This document shows positions 9,029 through 19,484 of a stretch of DNA of 64,000 nt, piece after piece (the stretch's first letter is position 1; the number at the start of each line of letters is the position of its first letter). The position numbers and the translations under genes are program-made. This DNA is from Streptomyces sp. NBC_01217. GTDB taxonomy: Bacteria > Actinomycetota > Actinomycetes > Streptomycetales > Streptomycetaceae. Location of the stretch: positions 8,373,501 through 8,437,500 of the forward strand of contig NZ_CP108538.1 in the NCBI RefSeq assembly GCF_035994185.1. The letters run 5' to 3'. The notes beneath the pieces were generated by a model. It saw only the letters and a program-made list of their open reading frames with translations, ran no database searches and was not told the origin of the DNA.

Positions 9029-9568
9029 CTACGGACGCGGCTCCTCGTCCTCGGCCAGCGCACGCGTCAGCCAGCCGATCCAGAAGTTCTCCAGGTCGAT
9101 GCCGCCGCGCAGGACCAGGTGGCGCAGCCGGTCCTCCCCGGAGTCCCGTTCCGGCGGGAAGTCCCGCTCCTCGATCTCCAGATACTCCGCGAGCTGACGG
9201 CGGTGCAGCCCCAGATGGCGACGCAGCTCCGCATCCAGGCCGGGTGCTCCGACGACAGCCGCGGCCCGCATCCGCAGCAGCAGTGGATCACGGATCTGCT
9301 TGGGGTCCTCGGGGCGGGCCACCCATGCGGACAGCGCCTCCCGGCCCGCCGGCAGCACCTCGTACTCCTTCTTCTGCCCACGGGCGGGCTGCGGCGAAGG
9401 CAGCGCCCGGATCTGCCCGGCCTGCTCCAGCTTCCCCAGCTCGCGGTAGATCTGCTGATGCGTGGCGGACCAGAAGTAGCCGATCGACCGGTCGAACCTG
9501 CGGGTCAGCTCCAGCCCCGACGACGGCTTTTCGAGCAGGGCGGTGAGGATCGCGTGCGGGAGTGACAT
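9029..9568 (-). CDS. PadR-family transcriptional regulator
   Basis: The 179-residue protein has a PadR winged helix in its first 80 residues (ILTALLEKPSSGLELTRRF, then IYRELGKLEQAGQI) and the long C-terminal helix pair used for dimerisation. ATG 9568 is favoured over ATG 9577 by an AGGA ribosome site about 8 bases upstream. It lies 62 bp downstream of the FadH-type gene on the same strand and so probably belongs to the same transcript; the 52-bp palindrome upstream of that gene is a natural candidate target, though this is inference. Confidence 0.88.
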   Translation of the reverse strand: MSLPHAILTALLEKPSSGLELTRRFDRSIGYFWSATHQQIYRELGKLEQAGQIRALPSPQPARGQKKEYEVLPAGREALSAWVARPEDPKQIRDPLLLRMRAAAVVGAPGLDAELRRHLGLHRRQLAEYLEIEERDFPPERDSGEDRLRHLVLRGGIDLENFWIGWLTRALAEDEEPRP

Positions 9569-9630
9569 GGGGTGCATCCTAAGGACGGCGCCGTGCCCGG
9601 AAGCGTGGTCCCGGGCACGGCGGCCCGTGG

Positions 9631-12412
<2,782 letters not shown>

Positions 12413-12427
12413 CCACCCGGCAGGACA

Positions 12428-12467
12428 GGGACCGGACGGCACCCCAGGGAGGGAGCCGCCCGGTCCC
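12428..12467. terminator. Bidirectional hairpin terminator
   Basis: Inverted 8-bp arms gggaccgg (12428-12435) and ccggtccc (12460-12467) lie between the convergent doxX-like and molybdenum dehydrogenase genes. Confidence 0.4.
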
Positions 12468-12500
12468 GACCCGACGGTGCTCATCGCGCCGGGGGCCTGC

Positions 12501-14747
12501 TCAGAGCAGGTCCTCGATGGTGATGGGCAGCTTGCGTACGCGTCGGCCGGTGGCGTGGTGGATCGCGTTGGCGATGGCCGCCGCCGCGCCGACCTGGCCG
12601 ACCTCTCCGACGCCCTTGACGCCGAGCGGGTTGACGACCGTGTCCTCGACCTCGATGAGCTCCACGTCGATCTCGGGTGCGTCGGCGTTGACCGGGATCA
12701 GGTAGTCGCCCAGGCTCGACGCGACCCAGCGGCCGCGCACCGGGTCCATGTAGTTCGCTTCGAGGAGCGCCTGGCCGAGACCCCAGATCATGCCGCCCAT
12801 CAGCTGACTGCGGGCCGTCCTGGGGTTCAGGACCCGCCCGGGGGCGAACGCGCCGACCATGCGGCGGACCCGCACCACGCCGAGGTCGGCGTCGACGGCG
12901 ACCTCGGCGAACTGCGCGCCGAACGTCATCAACCCGTAGTTCGCGGTCCGGGGCGCGGGGGACCAGGCGCCCATCGCCTCGGTGTCGGGCAGGAAGTTGC
13001 GGTGCAGCAGATCGCTGTAGGTCTCCCCGGTTTCGGGCCGGTCGCGCAGCATCATGCGGCCGCCGCCGACGACGACCGAGGCGGGATCGGCGCCGTGCAG
13101 CGGGGACTGCGTGTCGGAGACGGCCTGAGCGACGAGCTGGTCGCGCAGGTTGGTGGCCGCGGTGTGGACGGCGGAGCCGATCATGCCGGAGCCGGACGAG
13201 CCGACCGCGGCGGCGATCGTCGGCAGCATGGTGTCACCGCCCTCGAACCGGCAGCGCTCGATGGCGATGCCGAGCGCGTCGGCCGCGACCTGGGTCATCA
13301 CCGTGGCCACGCCGGTGCCGAAGTCGGGCGTCGCGGCCTGGACGACGGCGCTTCCGTCGGCGTAGATCCGGGCGCGGGCCCGTTGCGGGTTGTTCGGCCC
13401 GTAGACGGGATAGCCGGCGGTGGCCATGCCGTAGCCGATGAGCCAGTTCCCGTCGCGGTGCGAACGGGGTTCGGGGTTGCGGCGCTGCCAGCCGAAGCGC
13501 TCGGCACCACGCCGCAGGCACTCGACGAGCCCGTCGCTCGACCAGGGGCTGCCGGTGTTCGGGTCGACGTCGGTGTGGTTGCGCAGACGCAGTTCGAGCG
13601 GGTCCAGGCCCAGTTGGTGGGCGAGTTCGTCCATGGTGCTTTCGAGGGCGAACATGCCTGACGCCTCACCCGGGGCCCGCATGAAGGTGGGCGTCATGGT
13701 GTTGGCGCGAATGAGCCGGTAGACGCCCTCGTAGTTCGGGCACGCGTAGATCTGGGATGCCACGCCGAGGGAGGCCTCGGCCCAGTTGTCGAAGTGCGAG
13801 GTGGGCGACAGCTTGTGGTGCCGCAGCGCGGTGAGGCGGCCCTGTGAGGTCGCACCGAGGGTGATGTGCTGTTCCTGCTCCTCGCGGTGGCCGACCGAGG
13901 TGAACATCTGCTCGCGCGTCAGGGCGAGTTTGACCGGCCGCCCGACATGGCGGGCGGCGAGCGCGCTGAGCGCCGGGTGCGACCAGATCATGGCCTTGCA
14001 GCCGAAACTGCCGCCGACGTAATGGGAGATGACCCGGACCTTGGACGGCGTGAGCCCCAGCATCGTGGCGACGGTCAGCTGGGTGGCCGACACCCCCTGC
14101 GTCGCGTCATGGAGGGTGAGTTCGTCCCCGTCCCACACCGCGGTGGTGGCCGACGGCTCGATCGGGTTGTGGTTGTTGGCCGCGTAGGTGAACGAGGAAT
14201 CGATCCGTACGTCGGCCTCGGCGAGCCCAGCGTCGATGTCGCCGCGCTGGATCCGTCCGGGGATGAGGTCCGCGAAGATCGCCTCGGGCTCGTAGACCTG
14301 GTCACGTCCCTGGTCGAGCGTCGTGACGGACGGCGTCTCCTCGTAGGAGACCCGCACGAGCGCGGCCGCGTGCTGCGCCCGCTCCAGCGTGTCGGCGACC
14401 ACGACGGCGACGGGCTGGCCCGTGTAGTGGACCACGTCGTCCTGCAGGGGGAAGAAGGTCTGACCGGGGGCGGGCATGCCGGCCAGCGAGGGCATCAGCG
14501 GGGGCTGCGTGGCGATCCCGGGCAGGTTCTCATGGGTCAGCACGGCCAGGACTCCTTCGGAGTCCAGTGCCTCGGCGGCATCGATCGCGGTGATCCGTCC
14601 GCTCGGCACACGTGCCCCGACCAGGAATGCATACGACATGTTGTCGAGTACGTAGTCCGCGGAGTAGCGGGCGGTGCCGGAGACCTTGTAGCGGCCGTCG
14701 ACCCGTTCGGTGGGCTGTCCGATCGCCGTGGGGGCTGTCGTGGTCAT
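12501..14747 (-). CDS. Molybdenum hydroxylase large subunit (xanthine/aldehyde dehydrogenase, PaoC type)
   Basis: The 748-residue subunit carries the molybdopterin-cytosine-dinucleotide domains of the xanthine oxidase family. Visible blocks are KVSGTARYSADY at residue 20, YVGGSFGCKAMIWSH around 245, FMRAPGEASGMFALE, GVATVMTQVAADALG, and the closing GVGEVGQVGAAAAIANAI. It oxidises an aldehyde or N-heterocycle, passing electrons to the two partner subunits. The start at 14747 overlaps the stop of the FAD subunit gene as ATGA. Gene order 2Fe-2S, FAD, Mo matches paoABC/yagTSR. No Tat signal or maturation factor is seen in this operon; XdhC homologues are elsewhere in the window. Confidence 0.9.
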   Translation of the reverse strand: MTTTAPTAIGQPTERVDGRYKVSGTARYSADYVLDNMSYAFLVGARVPSGRITAIDAAEALDSEGVLAVLTHENLPGIATQPPLMPSLAGMPAPGQTFFPLQDDVVHYTGQPVAVVVADTLERAQHAAALVRVSYEETPSVTTLDQGRDQVYEPEAIFADLIPGRIQRGDIDAGLAEADVRIDSSFTYAANNHNPIEPSATTAVWDGDELTLHDATQGVSATQLTVATMLGLTPSKVRVISHYVGGSFGCKAMIWSHPALSALAARHVGRPVKLALTREQMFTSVGHREEQEQHITLGATSQGRLTALRHHKLSPTSHFDNWAEASLGVASQIYACPNYEGVYRLIRANTMTPTFMRAPGEASGMFALESTMDELAHQLGLDPLELRLRNHTDVDPNTGSPWSSDGLVECLRRGAERFGWQRRNPEPRSHRDGNWLIGYGMATAGYPVYGPNNPQRARARIYADGSAVVQAATPDFGTGVATVMTQVAADALGIAIERCRFEGGDTMLPTIAAAVGSSGSGMIGSAVHTAATNLRDQLVAQAVSDTQSPLHGADPASVVVGGGRMMLRDRPETGETYSDLLHRNFLPDTEAMGAWSPAPRTANYGLMTFGAQFAEVAVDADLGVVRVRRMVGAFAPGRVLNPRTARSQLMGGMIWGLGQALLEANYMDPVRGRWVASSLGDYLIPVNADAPEIDVELIEVEDTVVNPLGVKGVGEVGQVGAAAAIANAIHHATGRRVRKLPITIEDLL

Positions 14748-15739
14748 GAGGCACTCCCCGGGCTCGTGAGGGTCTCCAGTGCGCGGATCAGGGTTCGCCG
14801 GGCCAGCTCGACCTTGAACGCGTTGAGCGGTGTGGTCCTGGCGGGCGCGAGTTCCTCGTGGGCGGCGCGTTCGAACGTCTCGCGCTCGGCGCGTGCCCCG
14901 CGCAGGATCTCCTCCGCCCGCCGTGCCCGCCAGGGCTTGGTGGCCACACCGCCCAGCGCCAGCCGCACATCGCTGATGACACCGTCCGAGACGGTCACTC
15001 CAGCGGCCACGGAGACCAGGGCGAATTCGTACGACTCGCGGTCGCGCACCTTCAGATACAGCGAATTCGCCGCCACGGGCGTGTACGGCACCTCGATGCC
15101 GACGATGAGTTCGCCGTGCCCCAGCGGGTGTTCGAGGTGGGGTGTGCTGCCGGGCAGCCGGAAGAAGTCGTCGATGTCGTAGACGCGCCTGCCGGTGGCC
15201 CCCTCGGTGTGGATGCGGGCGTCGAGGGCCATCAGGGCCACGGCGGCGTCGGAGGGGTGGGTGGCGATGCACGACTCGCTGGTGCCGAGGACGGCATGAC
15301 CGCGGTTGAAGCCGTCGATGGCGCTGCAGCCGGTCCCCGGGTCGCGTTTGTTGCAGGGGGAGACGGCGTCGCGGAAGTACCCGCACCGGACCCTCTGCAT
15401 CATGTTGCCGCCCATGGTGGCCATGTGCCGCAGCTGGGCCGAAGCACCGAGTACGAGCGCCTCGGCCATCAGGGGGAACCGTTCCCGTACCGCCGGGGCC
15501 TCGGCGACATCGCTCATACGAGCCAGGGCGCCGATGTACACCCCGCCGTCCGGGCGGTCCTCGATCTGTGTGAGCGGCAGGTCGTTGATGTCGACGAGCC
15601 GGCGCGGCAACAGGACGTTCTGGCGCAGCAGATCGACCTGGGTGGTCCCGCCGGCCAGGAAGTCACTGGTGGGGTCGGCGGTCACGGTGGCGATGGCACC
15701 GGCGACGTCGTGCGCGCGCGAATAGCTGATGGGACGCAC
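14744..15739 (-). CDS. FAD-binding subunit of molybdenum hydroxylase (PaoB/YagS type)
   Basis: The 331-residue protein starts at GTG 15739 and shows the FAD-binding LAGGTTQVDLLRQNV, MGGNMMQRVRCGYFRD and HPSDAAVALMALDA blocks. The cysteines in CGYFRDAVSPCNKRDPGTGC are those that bind an additional 4Fe-4S cluster in the PaoB/YagS branch, which separates this enzyme from ordinary xanthine dehydrogenase. It starts 12 bp after the small subunit stop and overlaps the large subunit by 4 bases, a tight three-gene operon. Confidence 0.9.
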   Translation of the reverse strand: MRPISYSRAHDVAGAIATVTADPTSDFLAGGTTQVDLLRQNVLLPRRLVDINDLPLTQIEDRPDGGVYIGALARMSDVAEAPAVRERFPLMAEALVLGASAQLRHMATMGGNMMQRVRCGYFRDAVSPCNKRDPGTGCSAIDGFNRGHAVLGTSESCIATHPSDAAVALMALDARIHTEGATGRRVYDIDDFFRLPGSTPHLEHPLGHGELIVGIEVPYTPVAANSLYLKVRDRESYEFALVSVAAGVTVSDGVISDVRLALGGVATKPWRARRAEEILRGARAERETFERAAHEELAPARTTPLNAFKVELARRTLIRALETLTSPGSAS

Positions 15740-15750
15740 CTGTGGTCTCC

Positions 15751-16278
15751 CTAGGATCCGTCGCGGACCGCGCGGATGGCCGCGCGGATGTGCGGGTACG
15801 CGGCACAGCGGCAGATGTTGCCGCTCATCCACTCCCGGATCTCGGCGTCGTCGCCCGCGTGCCCCTCCTTGAGGAGTGCGGCTGCCGACATGATCTGGCC
15901 GGGTGTGCAGAAGCCGCACTGGAACGCGTCCTCGGCGATGAACGCGGTCTGCATGGCGTCGAGTTCCTCGTTCTTGGCCAGGCCCTCGATCGTCGTCACC
16001 TCGTGGCCCTCGCAGGCGATCGCGAGGGTCAGGCATCCCAGGACGCGCCGCCCGTCGACCCATAGCGTGCACGCGCCGCAGGTTCCCTGGTCGCACCCCT
16101 TCTTCGAGCCCGTGAGATGCAGATGCTCACGCAGCGCGTCCAGCAGGCTGACCCGGGGTTCGATCTCCACGGACCGCTCGACGCCGTTGACCGTCAGCGT
16201 GACCTTCTGCGGGCCGGGACCGCGTTCCGGCAGAACGGAAGCGGTGGCCTCCATGGTGGGCGGTTGTCTTACGGACAC
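15751..16278 (-). CDS. 2Fe-2S subunit of molybdenum hydroxylase (PaoA/YagT type)
   Basis: The 175-residue protein has a plant-ferredoxin cluster motif (C-x4-C-x2-C in GCDQGTCGAC, plus a later Cys) and the second 2Fe-2S domain CGFCTPGQI...GNICRC. It is the electron relay between Mo and FAD subunits. GTG 16278 is chosen because a GGGAGG ribosome site is 8 bases upstream; ATG 16254 lies inside and 16356 is upstream of the ribosome site. No twin-arginine signal is visible, so the enzyme is probably cytosolic, unlike E. coli PaoA. Confidence 0.9.
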   Translation of the reverse strand: MSVRQPPTMEATASVLPERGPGPQKVTLTVNGVERSVEIEPRVSLLDALREHLHLTGSKKGCDQGTCGACTLWVDGRRVLGCLTLAIACEGHEVTTIEGLAKNEELDAMQTAFIAEDAFQCGFCTPGQIMSAAALLKEGHAGDDAEIREWMSGNICRCAAYPHIRAAIRAVRDGS

Positions 16279-16392
16279 GAGAATTACCTCCCAAAGGTGG
16301 TGTTCATCGTGTCGCGGGCGACAGTGGACTGCCACTCGGTGCACCCGCTCGGACACGGTACGCAGTCGGGGTGCGTGCGGTCCGCGGCGCGG

Positions 16393-17094
16393 TCACCCGG
16401 ATGCGAGGCGGGTGAGCCACTCGTGGAGCAGGGTGGCCTCGCCCGTCGTGAGGGAATCGGGCCTGGGGGTCAGTGCGGCGTCCAGGGCGATGGCGCGGGA
16501 GGCGAGGGTGTCGTCGCCGCCGTCGGGTGCGGGGTCCGTGGTGAGGGCGGCCAGCACCGTGTCCCGGGTGCGGCCGGACAGGCCCATGTCGCGGTTGTCG
16601 GCGGGGGCGGTGATCAGCGCGAGGGCCACGCCGACGCTGGTGGCCTGGATCATCTCGGCTGCGGCGTCCACGGGTATACGCAGACGGCCGGCCCTGGCCG
16701 CGTGTTCGAGCATGCCGAGCAGCAAGCCGTACGTCTTCCCGGAGGCCGCGGGGCGCTCGCCCGGGCGTACGGCTCCGTACATCAGGACGTAGAACGCGGG
16801 GTGGGTCAGGGCGAATTCGATGTGCAGGTCCCAGCCCCGGCGAAGGTCCTCGACCGGATCTCCGGTGGCTTCCATCGCCTTCTTGTCCGCGAGGTAGCGC
16901 TCGAAACCGTAGACGGTGACGGCCTCCAGCAGTCCCTTCTTGTCTCCGAAGAGCCGGTAGAGGGTGGGCGCCTGGACGCCGGCCGCCGCGCTGACGGCAC
17001 GCGTGGAGACGGCGTCGCCGCCGCCTTCGGCCAGCAGGCCGGCTGCCGCGACGAGGATGCGCTCGCGGGTGTCGGGAGATTTTTCCGCACTCAT
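16393..17094 (-). CDS. TetR-family transcriptional regulator
   Basis: A 233-residue TetR protein with the HTH AVSTRAVSAAAGVQAPTLYRLFGDKKGLL at about residues 28-56 and a C-terminal effector domain. It is divergent from the aldo/keto reductase and upstream, in the same direction, of the molybdenum hydroxylase operon (114 bp away), so it could regulate both. An inverted repeat at 17139-17160 is a likely target. Confidence 0.87.
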   Translation of the reverse strand: MSAEKSPDTRERILVAAAGLLAEGGGDAVSTRAVSAAAGVQAPTLYRLFGDKKGLLEAVTVYGFERYLADKKAMEATGDPVEDLRRGWDLHIEFALTHPAFYVLMYGAVRPGERPAASGKTYGLLLGMLEHAARAGRLRIPVDAAAEMIQATSVGVALALITAPADNRDMGLSGRTRDTVLAALTTDPAPDGGDDTLASRAIALDAALTPRPDSLTTGEATLLHEWLTRLASG

Positions 17095-17138
17095 GGAAAC
17101 AAACGCTACCCGATGCCTGTTAGCATCGATGACATCAG

Positions 17139-17160
17139 CGATAACACGTGGACGTTATCG
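17139..17160. promoter_or_regulatory. TetR-type operator candidate
   Basis: The inverted repeat cgataac-N8-gttatcg lies between the divergent TetR (start 17094) and aldo/keto reductase (start 17191) genes, about 31 bp upstream of the latter. A further cgataat half-site follows at 17162-17168. Confidence 0.55.
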
Positions 17161-17190
17161 TCGATAATCTCTCTGAAGGAATCACCCACT

Positions 17191-18186
17191 GTGAACACCC
17201 GCATCCTCGGAAGCAACGGTCCCGCTGTCTCCGGCCTCGGCCTGGGCATGATGGGCATGTCCGACCTCTACGGACCGGCCGACGAGGCCGAGTCCATCGC
17301 CACCATCCACGCCGCGCTCGACGCGGGCATCACCCTGCTGGACACCGGCGACTTCTACGGAATGGGCCACAACGAGCTGCTGCTCCGCGACGCCCTGCGC
17401 GGCCGCAACCGCGACAACGCCGTGATCAGCGTCAAGTTCGGCGCACTGCGCGACCCCCAGGGCGGCTGGGTCGGCTACGACGCCCGCCCGGAGGCGGTGA
17501 AGAACTTCCTCGCCTACTCCCTGCGCCGTCTGGGCACCGACCACATCGACATCTACCGCCCGGCCCGCCTCGACCCGAATGTGCCGGTCGAGGAGACCGT
17601 CGGCGCCATCGCCGAAATGGTCCAGGCGGGCTTCGTCCGCCACATCGGCCTGTCCGAGGTCGGCGCGGACTCCCTGCGGCGGGCCCAGGCCGTGCACCCC
17701 ATCGCCGACCTGCAGATCGAGTACTCCCTGATCTCCCGCGGCATCGAGGACGAGATCCTGCCCACCGCCCGCGAGCTGGGCATCGGCGTCACCGCCTACG
17801 GCGTGCTCTCCCGCGGTCTGATCTCCGGCCACTGGAGCAAGGCCCGGCAGTTCGCGGGCCCGGACTTCCGCGCCATCAGCCCCCGCTTCCAGGGCGACAA
17901 CCTCGACCACAACCTCGCCCTGGTCGACGCCCTGCGCAAGGTGGCCGAGTCCAAGGGCGCCAGTGTCGCCCAGGTCGCCATCGCCTGGGTCGCCGCCCAG
18001 GGCCAGGACATCGTCCCGCTCGTCGGCGCCCGCCGCCGCGAGCGCCTCACCGAGGCCCTGGGTGCCCAGCGGCTGACCCTCACCGACGACGATTTGTCCG
18101 CCATCGAGCAGGCCGTCCCAGCAGGTGCCGCCGCGGGCACCCGTTATGCCGAGGCCCAGATGCACCACCTCGACAGCGAGCGCTGA
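17191..18186 (+). CDS. Aldo/keto reductase
   Basis: The 331-residue protein is an AKR of the YakC/AKR13 type: LGLGMMGMSDLYGPADEAES at the start, LLDTGDFYGMGHNE containing the catalytic Asp/Tyr, the later HIGLSEVGADSLRRA block and IVPLVGARRRERLTE, the NADPH-binding segment. The usual catalytic H in the 'D-x-Y-x-x-H' strand appears as DIYRPARLDP, where most relatives have Y-x-x-H or Y-Q-x-R. GTG 17191 follows an AAGGA site. It reduces aldehydes or ketones with NADPH; substrate unknown. A strong hairpin follows. Confidence 0.9.
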   Translation: MNTRILGSNGPAVSGLGLGMMGMSDLYGPADEAESIATIHAALDAGITLLDTGDFYGMGHNELLLRDALRGRNRDNAVISVKFGALRDPQGGWVGYDARPEAVKNFLAYSLRRLGTDHIDIYRPARLDPNVPVEETVGAIAEMVQAGFVRHIGLSEVGADSLRRAQAVHPIADLQIEYSLISRGIEDEILPTARELGIGVTAYGVLSRGLISGHWSKARQFAGPDFRAISPRFQGDNLDHNLALVDALRKVAESKGASVAQVAIAWVAAQGQDIVPLVGARRRERLTEALGAQRLTLTDDDLSAIEQAVPAGAAAGTRYAEAQMHHLDSER

Positions 18187-18207
18187 TACTCCTCGGCCCC
18201 CACCCCC

Positions 18208-18242
18208 GCGGCGCCGCCCCTACCCCCGTGGGGCGGCGCCGC
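18208..18242 (+). terminator. Terminator hairpin after the aldo/keto reductase
   Basis: Perfect 13-bp inverted arms (18208-18220 and 18230-18242) with a 9-base loop, beginning 22 bp after the stop codon and lying between convergent genes. Confidence 0.75.
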
Positions 18243-18271
18243 ACCGGCGACGACCGCATTGCCGTGACCTC

Positions 18272-19066
18272 TCAGGGGAGGATGGAGTCGATACATCCAC
18301 CGTCCGCGCGCACGGCCCCGCCGGTCGTGGCGGATGCGAGGTCCGAGCTGAGATAGACCGCCATGTTCGCGATCTCCTCCGGTTCGATCAGCCGCTGCAG
18401 GATCGACTGGGGCCGGTGCTTGGCCATGAACTCCCGCTGCGCCTCGTCCCAGGGAAGACCGGGGCCGACGAGTTCGTACACGAAGTCCTCGACGCCGCCG
18501 GTGTGGGTCGGTCCGGCGAGGATCGAGTTGACGGTGACTCCGGTACCCGCGGCGTCCTTGGCGAACCCCCGTGTGACAGCGAGCAGCGCGGTCTTCGACA
18601 TGCCGTAGTGGATCATCTCCACCGGGATGACCACAGCCGATTCGCTCGCGATGTTCAGGACCCGCCCCCAGGAGCGGTCCTTCATGGCCGGGAAGTAGGC
18701 GCGGATCATCCTGATGGCGGACAGGACGTTCACGTCGAAGTACCGGCGCCATGCCTCGTCGCTGATCTCCAGGGCAGGGACCGCCCCGAAGATGCCCAGA
18801 TTGTTGACCAGGACGTCGACGTCCGGGACCGCTTCGGTGACCTGCCGGGCGCCGTCCTCGGCGGTGATGTCGCCGGGCGCGGCGATGAAGGCGTCACGGT
18901 CCGTCTGCTGCCGCAGTTTCTCGATGGCATCGTCGACCGACTGCCGACGGCGTCCGTTGACGGCCACGCGGGCCCCGGCCCCGGCCAGCCCCGCCGCAAT
19001 GGCGAAACCGATGCCTTGCGTGGATCCGGTGACGAGTGCGGTCCTGCCGGTGAGATCGATGAGCAC
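18272..19066 (-). CDS. SDR-family oxidoreductase
   Basis: A 264-residue short-chain dehydrogenase with TGSTQGIG at residue 14, NNLG at about 87, the catalytic Ser (NIASESA) and Y-x3-K in YGMSKTA near 152-156, and a Gly-Gly C-terminus. The N-terminal NLG in place of NAG is a known variant of the 3-oxoacyl-ACP reductase-like branch. It converges with the aldo/keto reductase. Substrate unknown. Confidence 0.88.
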   Translation of the reverse strand: MLIDLTGRTALVTGSTQGIGFAIAAGLAGAGARVAVNGRRRQSVDDAIEKLRQQTDRDAFIAAPGDITAEDGARQVTEAVPDVDVLVNNLGIFGAVPALEISDEAWRRYFDVNVLSAIRMIRAYFPAMKDRSWGRVLNIASESAVVIPVEMIHYGMSKTALLAVTRGFAKDAAGTGVTVNSILAGPTHTGGVEDFVYELVGPGLPWDEAQREFMAKHRPQSILQRLIEPEEIANMAVYLSSDLASATTGGAVRADGGCIDSILP

Positions 19067-19484
19067 GGTTTCTCCTCAGTCACGTGGTGGGTGCGGACAC
19101 GTCCCGTCGCCGCTGCCCGCGGTAGCCGCGGTCGAGAGCGGTGGTGACGGCGGTGGCATGACGTCCGCGGCGGGACGGCTCACGGCGCTGATCCTTCCGC
19201 GTCCAGGACAGGCAGAGGCCGCACGGCGCGTGCAGGGGATCGGGAAAGACCCCGAAGGGTGAGGGCAGGCCTCCCGCACGGAACGCCCCATCGGTGATCT
19301 CCGCTGTCCGCTGTCCGCTGTCCGGCCGACGTGGAGGCCGAGGCCGTGGACAGTGATCCTTCCGCTGCTCGTTCACGGGTGATTCAGCTCCGTTCACCTG
19401 CGCTGCTCAGGATTCGGCATGGGCATGCCGTACATCGTCACGGCGTGCCCTTCACCTTGCGGCGATCAGGAAGGACGGCTGCTG
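19067..19484. other. Intergenic region with a short tandem repeat
   Basis: About 420 bases separate the divergent SDR and phosphoesterase genes. I see no gene. A 7-bp unit (ccgctgt) is repeated three times in tandem at about 19301-19321. The ribosome site for the phosphoesterase (aaggac, 19471-19476) is at the right end. Promoters must lie here but none is clear by eye. Confidence 0.4.

Noticed and set aside
19301..19325. Three 7-bp tandem repeats as a regulatory array
   Set aside because: Too short and too GC-rich to separate from chance or replication slippage; noted only as a repeat in the gap.
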